A stretch of 64,000 bases of DNA from Streptomyces sp. CB02923 (GTDB lineage Bacteria > Actinomycetota > Actinomycetes > Streptomycetales > Streptomycetaceae). Positions 51,400 through 61,234 of this stretch are shown here, piece by piece. The notes under the pieces are model-generated. The model ran no database searches. It was not told the DNA's origin and saw only the letters and a list, made by a program, of their open reading frames with translations. The DNA is taken from NCBI RefSeq assembly GCF_001905005.1, contig NZ_LWKZ01000029.1:62001-126000 (forward strand), written 5' to 3'. A program made the translations under genes and the position numbers. Every line of letters starts with the position of its first letter. Within the stretch, counting starts at the first letter, position 1.

Positions 51400-52740
51400 T
51401 TACTTGGCGGACTCGGCCGCCTTGATCAGGGACTCCTTGTCGACCGCACCGACGTAGACCGATCCGTCGTCCGTCAGCAGGGCGTTGACCAGGCGCGTGC
51501 TGAAGATCCGGCCGGAGCCGAACTTCCCGTCCACCTTCTCGCCCAGGCTGTCCAGCAGCTTGGACACGTCGCCGGACGCGCCCTTGCCGGTGGCGCCGGA
51601 GAGGCCGGAGCCGGTGCCCTTGACGTGGGCGATCGAGGTCCAGCCGGAGCCGATGACGTCGACGCCCTTGCCCTTGCCGGCGTTCTTGCCGTCCAGGCCG
51701 TACTGCCCCAGGATGCCCTGGAGGTCCTCGGCCGTGCCGTGGCCCTTGGCGCGCTGCTGTGCGCCGGCCTTGTCGCCGTCCACGACCTTGGCGCCCTTCG
51801 GCGGTTTGAAGTCGAAGGTGTCGGCCGCGGGCTTGGCGAAGTCGACGGAGGTGAAGCCGACGTCGACCGCGGCGGCGCCGCCGCCCTTGGGCGTGAGCGT
51901 GAACTTCAGTGGTACGCCGGTCTCGGCGTCCACCGAGATCCGGATCGAGTCGACCGTGGAACCGGCCTGCTTGGGCTTGACCGAGAGCTGGTACGCGTCC
52001 CGCCCGGCCACCTTGGCCGTGCCGTCGACGGTCACCGAGGTGGTGTCGCCGACCGCGGCCAGCGCCTTCTTGGCCAGCTCCTGCGGGGTGGCGTTCTTCA
52101 GGTCGCCGGACTCCCCGCCCGCACCATCGGACTTGCCGGACTTACCGGACTTGTCCGAGCGGCTCTCCGAACGGCTCGATTCGGCCGGGACCGTGCTGTG
52201 GTACGCGGTGTTGCTCTTGCTGTCGTAGCCCCAGATGTCACGGCCGTTGTGTACGAGGTTGTACTCGGCGGCCTTGTCGACGACCGAGACCCGCTGCTTG
52301 TCGGGCCCGTCGGCGGCGACGCGCAGCGTGTGCGAACCGGACGCCAGGTCCGCCAGCCGGCTCTGCGGGCTCGCGGAGGAGCCCGAGCCGCCGTCCTCGT
52401 CACCCGCGCCCTTGCCGCCCTGGTCCGAGGAGCCGCCGCCGAAGGCACCGGCACCGCTGCCCGACAGGGACGGCAGCCCCAGGTCGGTGCTCGTACGGAC
52501 CGTGCCGGACAGCTGCTGCACGTCCGACGCGGCGACCTTGGCTATGAGGTCCTGCGCCGAGATCTTCGGCAGGTCCGGTGAGCCGGAGCCGGCGAAGGCC
52601 GGGACCAGCCCGATGGAGGCCGCCGTGACGCCCACGACGGCGGCCGGGACCGCGTACCGCATCATTCTGCGGCGCTTCGCGGAGCGCCCCCCGTCCCCGT
52701 CCCACTCGTCGGTGAGCTGTGTCGGTTGGTTCCGTGGCAT
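51400..52740 (-). CDS. LolA/RseB-like exported protein
   Basis: 446 residues. Cytoplasmic Asp/Arg-rich start (DEWDGDGGRSAKRRRMMRY), one TM or uncleaved signal (AVPAAVVGVTAASIGLVPAFA), then a LolA-like body (ISAQDLIAKVAASDVQQLSGTVRTSTDLG, VHNGRDIWGYDSKSNTAYHS, DAYQLSVKPKQAGSTVDSIRISVDAETGVPLKFTLTPKGG; all in part) interrupted by Gly/Ser/Asp and Ser/Lys/Arg-rich linkers. GGAGGT lies seven bases before the ATG. It sits directly upstream of the ABC exporter on the same strand (95 bp), so a shared envelope role is plausible. Confidence 0.85.
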   Translation of the reverse strand: MPRNQPTQLTDEWDGDGGRSAKRRRMMRYAVPAAVVGVTAASIGLVPAFAGSGSPDLPKISAQDLIAKVAASDVQQLSGTVRTSTDLGLPSLSGSGAGAFGGGSSDQGGKGAGDEDGGSGSSASPQSRLADLASGSHTLRVAADGPDKQRVSVVDKAAEYNLVHNGRDIWGYDSKSNTAYHSTVPAESSRSESRSDKSGKSGKSDGAGGESGDLKNATPQELAKKALAAVGDTTSVTVDGTAKVAGRDAYQLSVKPKQAGSTVDSIRISVDAETGVPLKFTLTPKGGGAAAVDVGFTSVDFAKPAADTFDFKPPKGAKVVDGDKAGAQQRAKGHGTAEDLQGILGQYGLDGKNAGKGKGVDVIGSGWTSIAHVKGTGSGLSGATGKGASGDVSKLLDSLGEKVDGKFGSGRIFSTRLVNALLTDDGSVYVGAVDKESLIKAAESAK

Positions 52741-53200
52741 GTGCCTTACCTCCGTCGTAAGCGGCGGCCTGCTACGCGACGCACTCGTCCACCCCCGGGC
52801 TCATTGTGACCCGTTCCGCCATGGCGTGGTGCCCTCAATCCCACCAAACCGGCCAGCCGTACGCGTCAGCCCCCGGGGCCAACTCCGCCTACTCCGGTGG
52901 GATGACCCCGCATCACCGCAGGGCGGAGCACGTATGACCAAAGGAGGACCGGGCCCTAAGGGTTACCCGGGGTCTCGGGGAGTCCGGAAAATCACGTGAA
53001 CACCAAGCAGCTCACGGGTGTCACGGCTCTCCCGTGTCCCACGGACCCCGACGCCCCGCAGTGCCGGAGCCCCGAAACCCCGGAGTCCCGACGCCTCGAA
53101 GTCCCGGATTCCCGACGTCTCGAAGTCCCGACGCCTCAAAGTCCCGGAGTCCCGACGCCTCGACGTCCCGGAGCCCCGATGTCTCGAAGGGAGCGCCCCC
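52741..53200. other. intergenic region before polyprenyl synthase 3' end
   Basis: 460 bp with no supported gene: the 5' region of the LolA-like gene, then repeats at 53060-53188. Frames read through here have repetitive Arg/Pro/Ser sequence and no ribosome site. Confidence 0.6.
53101..53188. repeat. 24-bp tandem repeats
   Basis: Units beginning GTCCCGGA at 53101, 53141 and 53165 (24 bp each) with a 16-bp short unit at 53125; degraded copies extend left to about 53060. Lies just past the stop of the polyprenyl synthase gene. Confidence 0.75.
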
Positions 53201-54214
53201 TCAGCCTGCCCGGTGCACCACCGAGTCGCACAGCCCTTCCAGGGCCGCCTTCGCCATGCACTCCGGCAGCGGCGCCAGCGTGGCCCGCGCCTCCTCCGCG
53301 TAGCGCACCGTGTCGCGGCGGGCCTGCTCCAGCGCCGGGTGGGCGCGCAGCCCGGCCAGCGCCTCGGCGTGCCGGGCGTCGTCGGTCAGGTCACCGGCCA
53401 GCAGGTCGCTCAGCTCGCGGTCCTTGTCGGTGCCGCGCTCGCCGTCGGCCAGGGCGCGCAGGTGCAGCACCGGCAGGGTCGGGATGCCTTCGCGCAGGTC
53501 GGTGCCGGGCGTCTTGCCGGACTCGTGGGAGTCGCTGGCGATGTCCAGGACGTCGTCGGCGAGCTGGAAGGCGGTGCCGAGGCGTTCGCCGTACTGGGTC
53601 AGGATGTTGACGGTGGTCTCGTCGGCGCCGGACATCATCGCGCCGAAGCGGCCCGCGACGGCGATCAGCGAGCCGGTCTTGCCCGCGATGACGTCCAGGT
53701 AGTGGTCGATCGGGTCGCGGCCGTCCCGCGGTCCCGCCGTCTCCAGGATCTGCCCGGTCACCAGGCGTTCGAACGCCTCGGCCTGGATGCGTACGGCCTC
53801 CGGACCGAGGTCGGCCAGTATGTGCGAGGCACGGGCGAAGAGGAAGTCCCCGGTCAGTACGGCCACGGAGTTGCCCCAGCGGGCGTTGGCGCTGGCCACC
53901 CCGCGGCGCACGTCCGCCTCGTCCATGACGTCGTCGTGGTACAGCGTCGCCAGGTGCGTCAGCTCCACGACGACGGCCGAGGGGACGACGCCCGGCGTGT
54001 GCGGGTCGCCGAACTGCGCGGCCAGCATCACCAGCAGCGGCCGGAACCGCTTGCCACCTGCGCGTACGAGATGCTGCGCGGCCTCGGTGATGAACGGCAC
54101 GTCGCTTTTGGTGGCCTCCAGCAGGCCCTCCTCGACAGCCGCCAACCCGGCCTGGACATCGGCCTCAAGAGCCTGGTCCCGCACGCTCAGCCCGAAGGGC
54201 CCGACGACGGTCAC
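53201..54214 (-). CDS. long-chain polyprenyl diphosphate synthase
   Basis: All-trans prenyl elongase, 337 residues. First Asp-rich motif DDVMD (94-98), second DDVLD (220-224), plus GGKRFRPLLV and the small residues ahead of the first motif that fit a long product. Most likely it makes the C40-C45 side chain of menaquinone, the substrate of the two complex I systems in this window. GTG 54214 has GGAG nine bases upstream; a 100-codon longer frame is not supported. Confidence 0.93.
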   Translation of the reverse strand: MTVVGPFGLSVRDQALEADVQAGLAAVEEGLLEATKSDVPFITEAAQHLVRAGGKRFRPLLVMLAAQFGDPHTPGVVPSAVVVELTHLATLYHDDVMDEADVRRGVASANARWGNSVAVLTGDFLFARASHILADLGPEAVRIQAEAFERLVTGQILETAGPRDGRDPIDHYLDVIAGKTGSLIAVAGRFGAMMSGADETTVNILTQYGERLGTAFQLADDVLDIASDSHESGKTPGTDLREGIPTLPVLHLRALADGERGTDKDRELSDLLAGDLTDDARHAEALAGLRAHPALEQARRDTVRYAEEARATLAPLPECMAKAALEGLCDSVVHRAG

Positions 54215-54675
54215 GAGGGGTACTCCTGTCTGCTGACGATCAAACGGATTGTCGATCTGTCGCTGTCTCCACCATTGGCCAGCGTATCCGGTCGCCGTTG
54301 GATCACCGTGAGCGCCCGCCCCTCCGGAGCACTCGACCGGGGTGCGGGCCTTTCGACGCCCTGGCACGAGCGGCGGAGCGGCCCGGGGAAAGCAGCCGGG
54401 AAGGCCGGGAGGACGCGGCGGAGAAGGCTGCCGCGTCCCGGAATGCGGGCACACTTCTCGTACCTCGGGACACCGGCGGATTCCGGACAGACCGGAGCAC
54501 CCCGGCCGTCGCACGGCGGGGTGCTCGCGTCAGGTTTCCGCTCAGAGCTTCCGTGCAGGGATTCCGCTCAGGGCTCTCTCCCGGCCCTCCCGACCAGGAC
54601 TTCCGCTCAGCCCTTCCACCCAGGGCCTCCGCTCAGCCGTCCCCATCACTCACCCCCATCACTCACCCGCATCAC
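54215..54675. other. spacer between oxidoreductase and polyprenyl synthase genes
   Basis: 461 bp without a supported gene. It contains several TTCCGCTCAG-like short repeats (54535-54635) and the 13-bp array at 54645-54683. Confidence 0.6.
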
Positions 54676-54683
54676 TCACCCGT
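54645..54683. repeat. 13-bp tandem repeat, three copies
   Basis: CATCACTCACCC(C/G) three times head to tail, running into the last codons of the FAD-oxidoreductase gene. Confidence 0.8.
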
Positions 54684-55875
54684 GCCGCGCCACCGCCTCC
54701 GCCACCCGCCGGGACGCGAACTCCGTACCGCAGACGAAACGCATCACGGGCCCGAAGGACGCCGCGGCCGGGAGGCCGGTGAAGTACAGGCCCGGGACCG
54801 AGGACCCGAAGCCCGCGTCCAGGCGGGGGCCGCCGCCGCTCACGGTGATGCCGGTTCGCAGGCCCTGGCCGAGGAAGTCCATCGCCGCCAGGTCGACCTG
54901 GTAGCCGGTGGCGGCCAGCACGTGGTCGGCGGCCAGTTCGCCGGTCCGGCCGTCGGGGCCGCGCAGTGTCAGGACCGGGCGGCCGTCCTCGACGTGCGCC
55001 CGTACGATCTGCCGCCCGGCCGTGACCTGCACGTTCCCCACGAAACGGTCCCGCAGCCACCAGGCGCCCAGCGGCCCCAGCACCCGGCGGACCAGGAAGC
55101 GCCGGGCCGGTGCGGGCAGGTGGCGGAAGCCGCCCGCGTGGTACGTGAACGCGTACAGCGACCACGCGTTGCCGAACGGTGTCCCGGGCCGCAGCCTGGG
55201 CTGCCGGTCCGGCGGCGCGCCGAAGCCCACCGCCGCCCGCCCCCGCGCCACGATGCGGACGGACCGGGCGCCGGACTCGGCGAGCAGCACCGCGCTCTCC
55301 AGCGCCGACTGCCCGGCGCCGACCACCACCACGTCCCGGCCCGCGAAGACCGCCAGATCGCTGTGCTGGGAGCTGTGCGAAATGGGTCCGATGGGGGACG
55401 GTCCGTCCGGCACCGCCGCGGCCAGTTCGCGTGGCAGCCGGGCGAGCCCGGTCAGTCCGGTGGCCACGACGACGGCCCGCGCCCGGAACTGTTCGCCGCT
55501 GTCCAGTTTCAGCTCGAATCCGTCGGCCCGCCGGTCGGCCGAGACGACCCGTACCTGCTCCAGGTCGGGCACCAGCCTTTCCTGGAACCACTCGCCGTAG
55601 CGTACGAACGTCTCGACGGGCACGATGTCCCAGTCGGACTCGTAGCGCCGCCCGCCGACCGCGTCGCAGAAGTCCTGAAGGGTGTTCCCGGCCTGCGGGG
55701 TGTCGATGCTGGACGCCGCCGGCGTCGATTTGAGCAGCATGCCCGCGGGCATGTGCGCGCGCCAGCTCACCATCGGCCGGCCGAAGACGCGTACGGGTAC
55801 TCCCCGCGCGCGAAGATGAGCCGCCGTCGACAGGCCGTACGGTCCGGCTCCGATGACTGCTACCGGAGTGTTCAC
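54676..55875 (-). CDS. FAD/NAD(P)-dependent oxidoreductase (FMO-like)
   Basis: 399-residue flavin monooxygenase-like protein. FAD site VAVIGAGPYGLSTAAHL at the N-terminus, NADPH site VVVVGAGQSALESAVLLAESG (about residue 180), and a third ATGYQVD motif near residue 335, the order seen in FMO and SidA/IucD-type N-hydroxylases. GTG 55875 has GGGAGGGG upstream. It follows an ATP-grasp gene by 143 bp on the same strand, suggesting oxidation of a product or substrate of that ligase. Substrate unknown. Confidence 0.85.
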   Translation of the reverse strand: MNTPVAVIGAGPYGLSTAAHLRARGVPVRVFGRPMVSWRAHMPAGMLLKSTPAASSIDTPQAGNTLQDFCDAVGGRRYESDWDIVPVETFVRYGEWFQERLVPDLEQVRVVSADRRADGFELKLDSGEQFRARAVVVATGLTGLARLPRELAAAVPDGPSPIGPISHSSQHSDLAVFAGRDVVVVGAGQSALESAVLLAESGARSVRIVARGRAAVGFGAPPDRQPRLRPGTPFGNAWSLYAFTYHAGGFRHLPAPARRFLVRRVLGPLGAWWLRDRFVGNVQVTAGRQIVRAHVEDGRPVLTLRGPDGRTGELAADHVLAATGYQVDLAAMDFLGQGLRTGITVSGGGPRLDAGFGSSVPGLYFTGLPAAASFGPVMRFVCGTEFASRRVAEAVARHG

Positions 55876-56018
55876 GTGCGTTCCCCTCCCCAGGGTGTTG
55901 CTGGTCCGGCAGTGCTCCCCACTGCCCTGGCGGGGAACTGCCGCACGGCTCCCCCTGCCCCTGAGCCACGGCCGCGCCTCCTGCCCCTCCCGGCTACGGC
56001 CGCGCCCACTGCCCCGCG

Positions 56019-57302
56019 CTACGGCCGCGCCTGCCGCAACGTTCCGCTGCCCGCCGCCGACCGCGCGCGTCTGCTCGCGCGGCGCAGCTCGACCAGGTGC
56101 CGGGCCCCCGGCCCGACGAACCGGGCCAGCATCGTGAAGAACGGCTTGAGGTCGTCGGCGGCCAGCCACGCCAGCTCGGTGCCGGTGGCACGGTCCGGCG
56201 CGTGCGGCGTCGTGTAGCCGCTGCGCCGGTACGCGATCATCGCCGGCAGGTCGATGTTCTCCACGACGAACCGCTGCCCGGCCCGCTGCTCCGCCTCCGG
56301 GACCTTCCGGCCGGTCAGGTCCAGATGCTGGGCCCGTACGACGTCGACGCCCGCCTCGTTCTCGAACAGGCGGAACTGGGCGCCCATCCGCGGGTTGAAG
56401 TCCAGCAGCTTGTAGTCGCCGTCCCTCCGGTCGTAGCGCCAGTCCAGGTCCACGATGCCACTGAAGCCGATGCGCTTGACGAACTGGGCGGTCATCTCGG
56501 CCAGTTCGGGGTTGTCGACGACGTAAGCGCAGGCCGTCATGCCCGCATGCGGTGGCCAGGAACGCACCTTGACCCCGGTGAACATGCTCAGCGCGGCGCT
56601 GTCCGCGTCGAAGTACGCGTGCACGATCCAGTCCTCGGCCTCCTCCCGCGGCAGGTACTCCTGGAGGATCACCCCCGGCCGCTGACCCCAGTCGCGGGCC
56701 AGGCCGATCAGCTGGCCGGGGCCGGAGATCCGGGTGGTGCCGGGGACCGCGGGGTGCCGGCGCCGCTGGAACGCCTCGCGGTTCTTGGCCACGACCGGGA
56801 AGCGCGCCTGCTCGGCGAAGCGCTCGATGTCCGCCAGCGACTCCGGGAAGACGGCCGCCGGTGACGGCACGCCGTGCTCGACGCAGAGTTCGTGCAGGCC
56901 CTGTTTGCTCGCCAGGCGGCGCGGCAGGCACGCCTCGGTGCGCGGGAACAAGAACCGTCCGCGCAGGACGTCGGCGCATTCACCTATCAGGACGGCGGCC
57001 TCTTCGTCGGTCGGTATCAGGACCGCGGGCCGGCCGATGCGCTTGCCGATGCGCAGCAGCACCTCGGCGAGCCGCTGCGGGTCCTCGCGCCCCGTGGTCG
57101 GCCAGACGCAGCGTCCGTGCAGGTAGCGCGAGGCGGCGGCGGGCGTGAATCTGTCCTCGGTGATCGCGTACATGGGCACGCCCAGGCGCCCCAGGCTGCG
57201 GATCGCCCCCACTCCGCCGTGGTGCAGCGGATAATCGCCGATCTTCACGATGAGCCCCGGAACGGTCCGGTCCACCGGTAACGATGTGCTGATCCGAGCC
57301 AC
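56019..57302 (-). CDS. ATP-grasp ligase-like protein
   Basis: About 427 residues. N-terminal preATP-grasp domain (VKIGDYPLHHGGVGAIRSLGRLGVPMYAI), central ATP-binding part (LPRRLASKQGLHELCVEHGVPSPAAVFPES, FPVVAKNREAF, VILQEYLPREEAEDWIVHAYF) and a catalytic core with GIVDLDWRYDRRDGDYKLLDFNPRMGAQFRLFENEAGVD (in part: metal Asp/Glu and Asn-Pro-Arg). Carboxylate-amine ligase chemistry is expected; the acceptor is not deducible. GTG 57302 after GGGGGGA is preferred; an ATG at 57371 and GTG at 57320 are alternatives. Confidence 0.85.
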   Translation of the reverse strand: MARISTSLPVDRTVPGLIVKIGDYPLHHGGVGAIRSLGRLGVPMYAITEDRFTPAAASRYLHGRCVWPTTGREDPQRLAEVLLRIGKRIGRPAVLIPTDEEAAVLIGECADVLRGRFLFPRTEACLPRRLASKQGLHELCVEHGVPSPAAVFPESLADIERFAEQARFPVVAKNREAFQRRRHPAVPGTTRISGPGQLIGLARDWGQRPGVILQEYLPREEAEDWIVHAYFDADSAALSMFTGVKVRSWPPHAGMTACAYVVDNPELAEMTAQFVKRIGFSGIVDLDWRYDRRDGDYKLLDFNPRMGAQFRLFENEAGVDVVRAQHLDLTGRKVPEAEQRAGQRFVVENIDLPAMIAYRRSGYTTPHAPDRATGTELAWLAADDLKPFFTMLARFVGPGARHLVELRRASRRARSAAGSGTLRQARP

Positions 57303-57632
57303 CTGTCCCCCCAACGGCACGCCTCCCGCCCCGGCCACGCCCCGCAAGGAAGGTAGAACCGAACTGACCATTCCGGCACCGTCTTTCAGGACATTACGAA
57401 CTCTTTAGGCTGCTTTGCCAACGCCTTTCGCTCCGTTCCCGCCCGCTTTTGCCGCCTCTCCCCTCCGGGACACCTCCACCGCCGCCGCGCCCCGATCGCG
57501 CACGTCCGCCCGACCGGCCATCCCCTCAGGGCCCGTTGGGCCGTAATCTGATCGACAAGCCCGCCGGACCACCGGCCGGGGCCGCGGTCACAGGTGACGA
57601 CACACGCGAGACGACCACGCGAGGAGCCGTAC
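57303..57632. other. divergent intergenic region ATP-grasp / fumarylacetoacetase
   Basis: 330 bp between divergent genes, must contain both promoters. I found no -35/-10 pair good enough to report and no repeat. Confidence 0.5.
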
Positions 57633-58828
<1,196 letters not shown>

Positions 58829-58832
<4 letters not shown>

Positions 58833-59593
58833 CCGGGCGCGGGGCGGGGAGCGGGCGGGGCGGCTCGCGCGCGGGCGCGCCAAAGGGCCCGTACGGGGGC
58901 GGCGGGCCGGCGGGCGGTGCGTCCGGTGGAGCGGCGGGCGGCGGCCCGGACCGCGGGCCCACCCTGCCCGAGGAGCTGCTGCTCCTCGCCCTGGATCCGG
59001 AGCGCGGCAAGCCGCTGTGCGAGCCCTCGCACCTCCGGTACGGCCTGGCCGGTGCGGCCCTCGCCGAGCTGGCGTGGGCCGGCCGGGTCGGCGAGGGCCG
59101 CGGCGGCCGGATCACCGTGCACAGCCCGCTGCCGCTCGGTGACCCGGTGCTGGACGGCGCGCTGGCCGCCCTGCCGGGCCCCGCGAAGGACGGGCGGGGC
59201 GGTGAGGCCAAGGCCCGGCGCTGGTTACGGGGCGCCGCGCGCGGCATCGACGAGCTGTGCCGCCAGCGGCTGGAACAGCGCGGCGCGGTCCGCCGGGAAT
59301 CCCGCCGCGCGCTCGGCATCTTCCGCTACGAACGCCTGACGGCCGGGCCGGTGGACCTCGCCGGTGCGGCCCGCGCGCGCTTCAAGGGCGCCCTGGCCAG
59401 TGGCTTCGCCGACCCCCACGACCGGACGTACGCGGCCCTCGTCTCGGCCGTCCGGCTGGACCGCAAACTGGCGCCGGGCAGCGACGGACGTTCCGTACGC
59501 CGCGAACTCAAGCGGCTGGCCCGCGAGGACTGGATCGCCCGCGCGGTCCATTCCGCCGTGCAGCACGACGAGGCGGCCGCGGCCGGGGCGTGA
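58829..59593 (+). CDS. GPP34 (GOLPH3-like) family protein
   Basis: 254 residues. A Gly/Ala/Arg-rich N-terminus of ~45 residues precedes a GPP34 domain: LPEELLLLALDPERGKPLCEPSHLRYGLAGAALAELAWAGRV (in part), ITVHSPLPLGDPVLDGALAAL, DLAGAARARFKGAL, TYAALVSAVRLDRKLAPG. Eukaryotic GOLPH3 binds phosphoinositides; streptomycetes have many members of unknown role. The ATG overlaps the fumarylacetoacetase stop (ATGA), implying translational coupling. Confidence 0.88.
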
Positions 59594-59844
59594 ACCGCGA
59601 AGGGGCCGGTTCCGGGGCCGGTTCCGGGGAGGCTGCCCCGCCCGGCCCGGCTCCACCCGGCCCGGCCCGGCTCCACCCGGCTCCCCCCCCGCCCGGCCCG
59701 GCCCGGCCCCTCGGAAGGTCACGGCAGCGCGCCAACTTGGTAGCGACGCTGCCGCAATCCCGTCCGCCCCACCCGTCACGGAGCCGGGCCGCGCGCCGCG
59801 TTGCTAGCCTCTCGTCTCCCTGTCCCACAACGGAGGAGACGTAC

Positions 59845-60348
59845 GTGCGCAAGGCAGCGCAGATCACCGGGACCGCCGCCATGGCCGCACTGCTGCTCAG
59901 CGGCTGCGGCAGCAGCGGCGGCACGGGCGACGCGGCGGACGGTCCGGGCCGGACACCGGCCGCCACCCCCTCGCGGACCGCCGGCGACCAGCCCGCCGGT
60001 GACCAGCCCGCGGACGGCTCCGGCGGCCTCGACGGCGCCTGGACGGCCACGACCGGCGACTCGCACCTCACCCTGGTGATCTACCGGGGCATCGCGTCCC
60101 TGGGCCTCGGTGCGGACACCGGGACGGCCTGCCAGGGCAAGGTGGAGACGATGGGAACCACGGTGATCGCCCTGAAGTGCATGGGCGGCCACACCACCCG
60201 CACCCTGGGCACCGTCAAGCCGGGCGCCGACGGCAGGACGCTGAAGGTGAGCTGGAAGGACGGGCCCACCGACGGCTTCACCAAGGCCGAGGGCAAGCTG
60301 AAGCTCCCGGGGATGTCGAGCCTGCCCCCGGGCACGCCGGGGTCCTGA
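59845..60348 (+). CDS. small putative lipoprotein
   Basis: 167 residues. Signal peptide with lipobox (AALLLSGC, Cys 21), a Thr/Pro/Gly linker with a GDQPA repeat, then a compact beta-rich domain (GAWTATTGDSHLTLVIYRGIASL, CQGKVETMGTTVIALKCMGG, KVSWKDGPTDGFTKAEG; in part) with two Cys that may pair. GTG 59845 with GGAGGAG seven bases upstream. Domain not recognised. The 250 bp before it is C-rich simple sequence. Confidence 0.82.
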   Translation: MRKAAQITGTAAMAALLLSGCGSSGGTGDAADGPGRTPAATPSRTAGDQPAGDQPADGSGGLDGAWTATTGDSHLTLVIYRGIASLGLGADTGTACQGKVETMGTTVIALKCMGGHTTRTLGTVKPGADGRTLKVSWKDGPTDGFTKAEGKLKLPGMSSLPPGTPGS

Positions 60349-60682
60349 CCCTCCGGGACCTTCCGGGACCTTCCGGGCACACCGATCTCCTGACCCTCCG
60401 GGCCCACCGGGCTCCTGACGGGTAATCAGGCCTGCGGTGCCGTATCGGGCCTTGACCGGCAGGAACGGCCCTGACCAGCACGAACGGCCTTGACCGGCAC
60501 GAACGGCCCTGACCGGCGCAAATGGACCCGACCTGGCGCAAATGGACCTGACCGGCGCGAACGGCTGAGGGCCGCTACGCCACCAGAGGTGTTTCCGGGG
60601 CGGCGCCGGGAAAGACGCCACACGCTGAGCCATATTCACTCCGAGTAGTTGCTCGACACCGACAACCACGAGGAGTCACGAG
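60349..60682. other. repeat-bearing spacer
   Basis: 334 bp without a gene: short CTTCCGGGAC repeats right after the lipoprotein stop, then the 19-bp array at 60446-60561, then the 5' region of the small secreted protein gene. Confidence 0.6.
60446..60561. repeat. six tandem 19-20-bp repeats
   Basis: Units of the form CGGCCYTGACCGGCRCGAA start at 60446, 60466, 60485, 60504, 60523 and 60543 with no spacers. Each contains TGACC(G/A)GC, so the array has regular 19-bp phasing (just under two helical turns). Confidence 0.8.
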
Positions 60683-61024
60683 ATGCGTCTGCGCACCTCC
60701 GTCGCCGCCGCCTTCGGCGCTGCCGTACTCGCCCTGACCACCCCGACCTCCGCCTACGCCGCCGAAGGGGTCTTCTCCTACGGCTTCAACACCGGCAACA
60801 CCCTGGACCAGCGCGCGGCCATCTTCGACCCGCCCGGCAAGCAGTGCATCACCATCAAGCTGCCGAAGGACGCCGACTTCGCCTACGCCGCGCTCAACCG
60901 CACGGACGCCACCGCGACGCTCTTCGCCGACGACGACTGCAGCAGCGACGTCTACTTCGTCGTGCCGCCGAACCGGGCCGCCCCGGCGAAGGTCCTGGTC
61001 CGCTCGGTGATGTTCTCCCGCTGA
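60683..61024 (+). CDS. small secreted protein of unknown function
   Basis: 113 residues. Clear Sec signal peptide (MRLRTSVAAAFGAAVLALTTPTSAYAA) with cleavage near residue 27, leaving a mature protein of ~86 residues with two Cys (KQCITIKL, DDCSSDVYFV) that may form a disulfide; beta-rich, no domain recognised. GAGGAG upstream of the ATG. Bounded by the 19-bp repeat array and the nuoN terminator. Confidence 0.8.
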   Translation: MRLRTSVAAAFGAAVLALTTPTSAYAAEGVFSYGFNTGNTLDQRAAIFDPPGKQCITIKLPKDADFAYAALNRTDATATLFADDDCSSDVYFVVPPNRAAPAKVLVRSVMFSR

Positions 61025-61157
61025 GCCCGGGACGACCGCGCCGATCCGCGCCTTCCCCCTCCGACCAGCGCCTTTCCCCGCCCGGCCGGCCCTCCTCGCA
61101 CGGTGCTTCAGGCCGCGCCGGTCTCCTTCGCACGCGGAGAGCCCGCCCGATACGCGT

Positions 61158-61203
61158 CACGGCCGCTGCCCGGCACCCCACGGGGAGCCGGGCAGCGGCC
61201 GTG
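61158..61203 (-). terminator. terminator hairpin after nuoN (main nuo operon)
   Basis: A perfect 17-bp stem (CACGGCCGCTGCCCGGC and complement) around a 12-nt loop, 32 bp past the nuoN stop. It may also act on the convergent secreted-protein gene. Confidence 0.75.
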
Positions 61204-61234
61204 TGCCGCGGGCCGCCCGGGGACGGCCCGCTGC

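Noticed and set aside
54298..56217. 639-codon plus-strand frame across the spacer and the FMO-like gene.
   Set aside because: Antisense to a protein with intact FAD and NADPH motifs; its own sequence is Arg/Pro/Ala low complexity.
60446..60561. Possible CRISPR array.
   Set aside because: Units are contiguous with no spacers, and no cas gene is present in the window.
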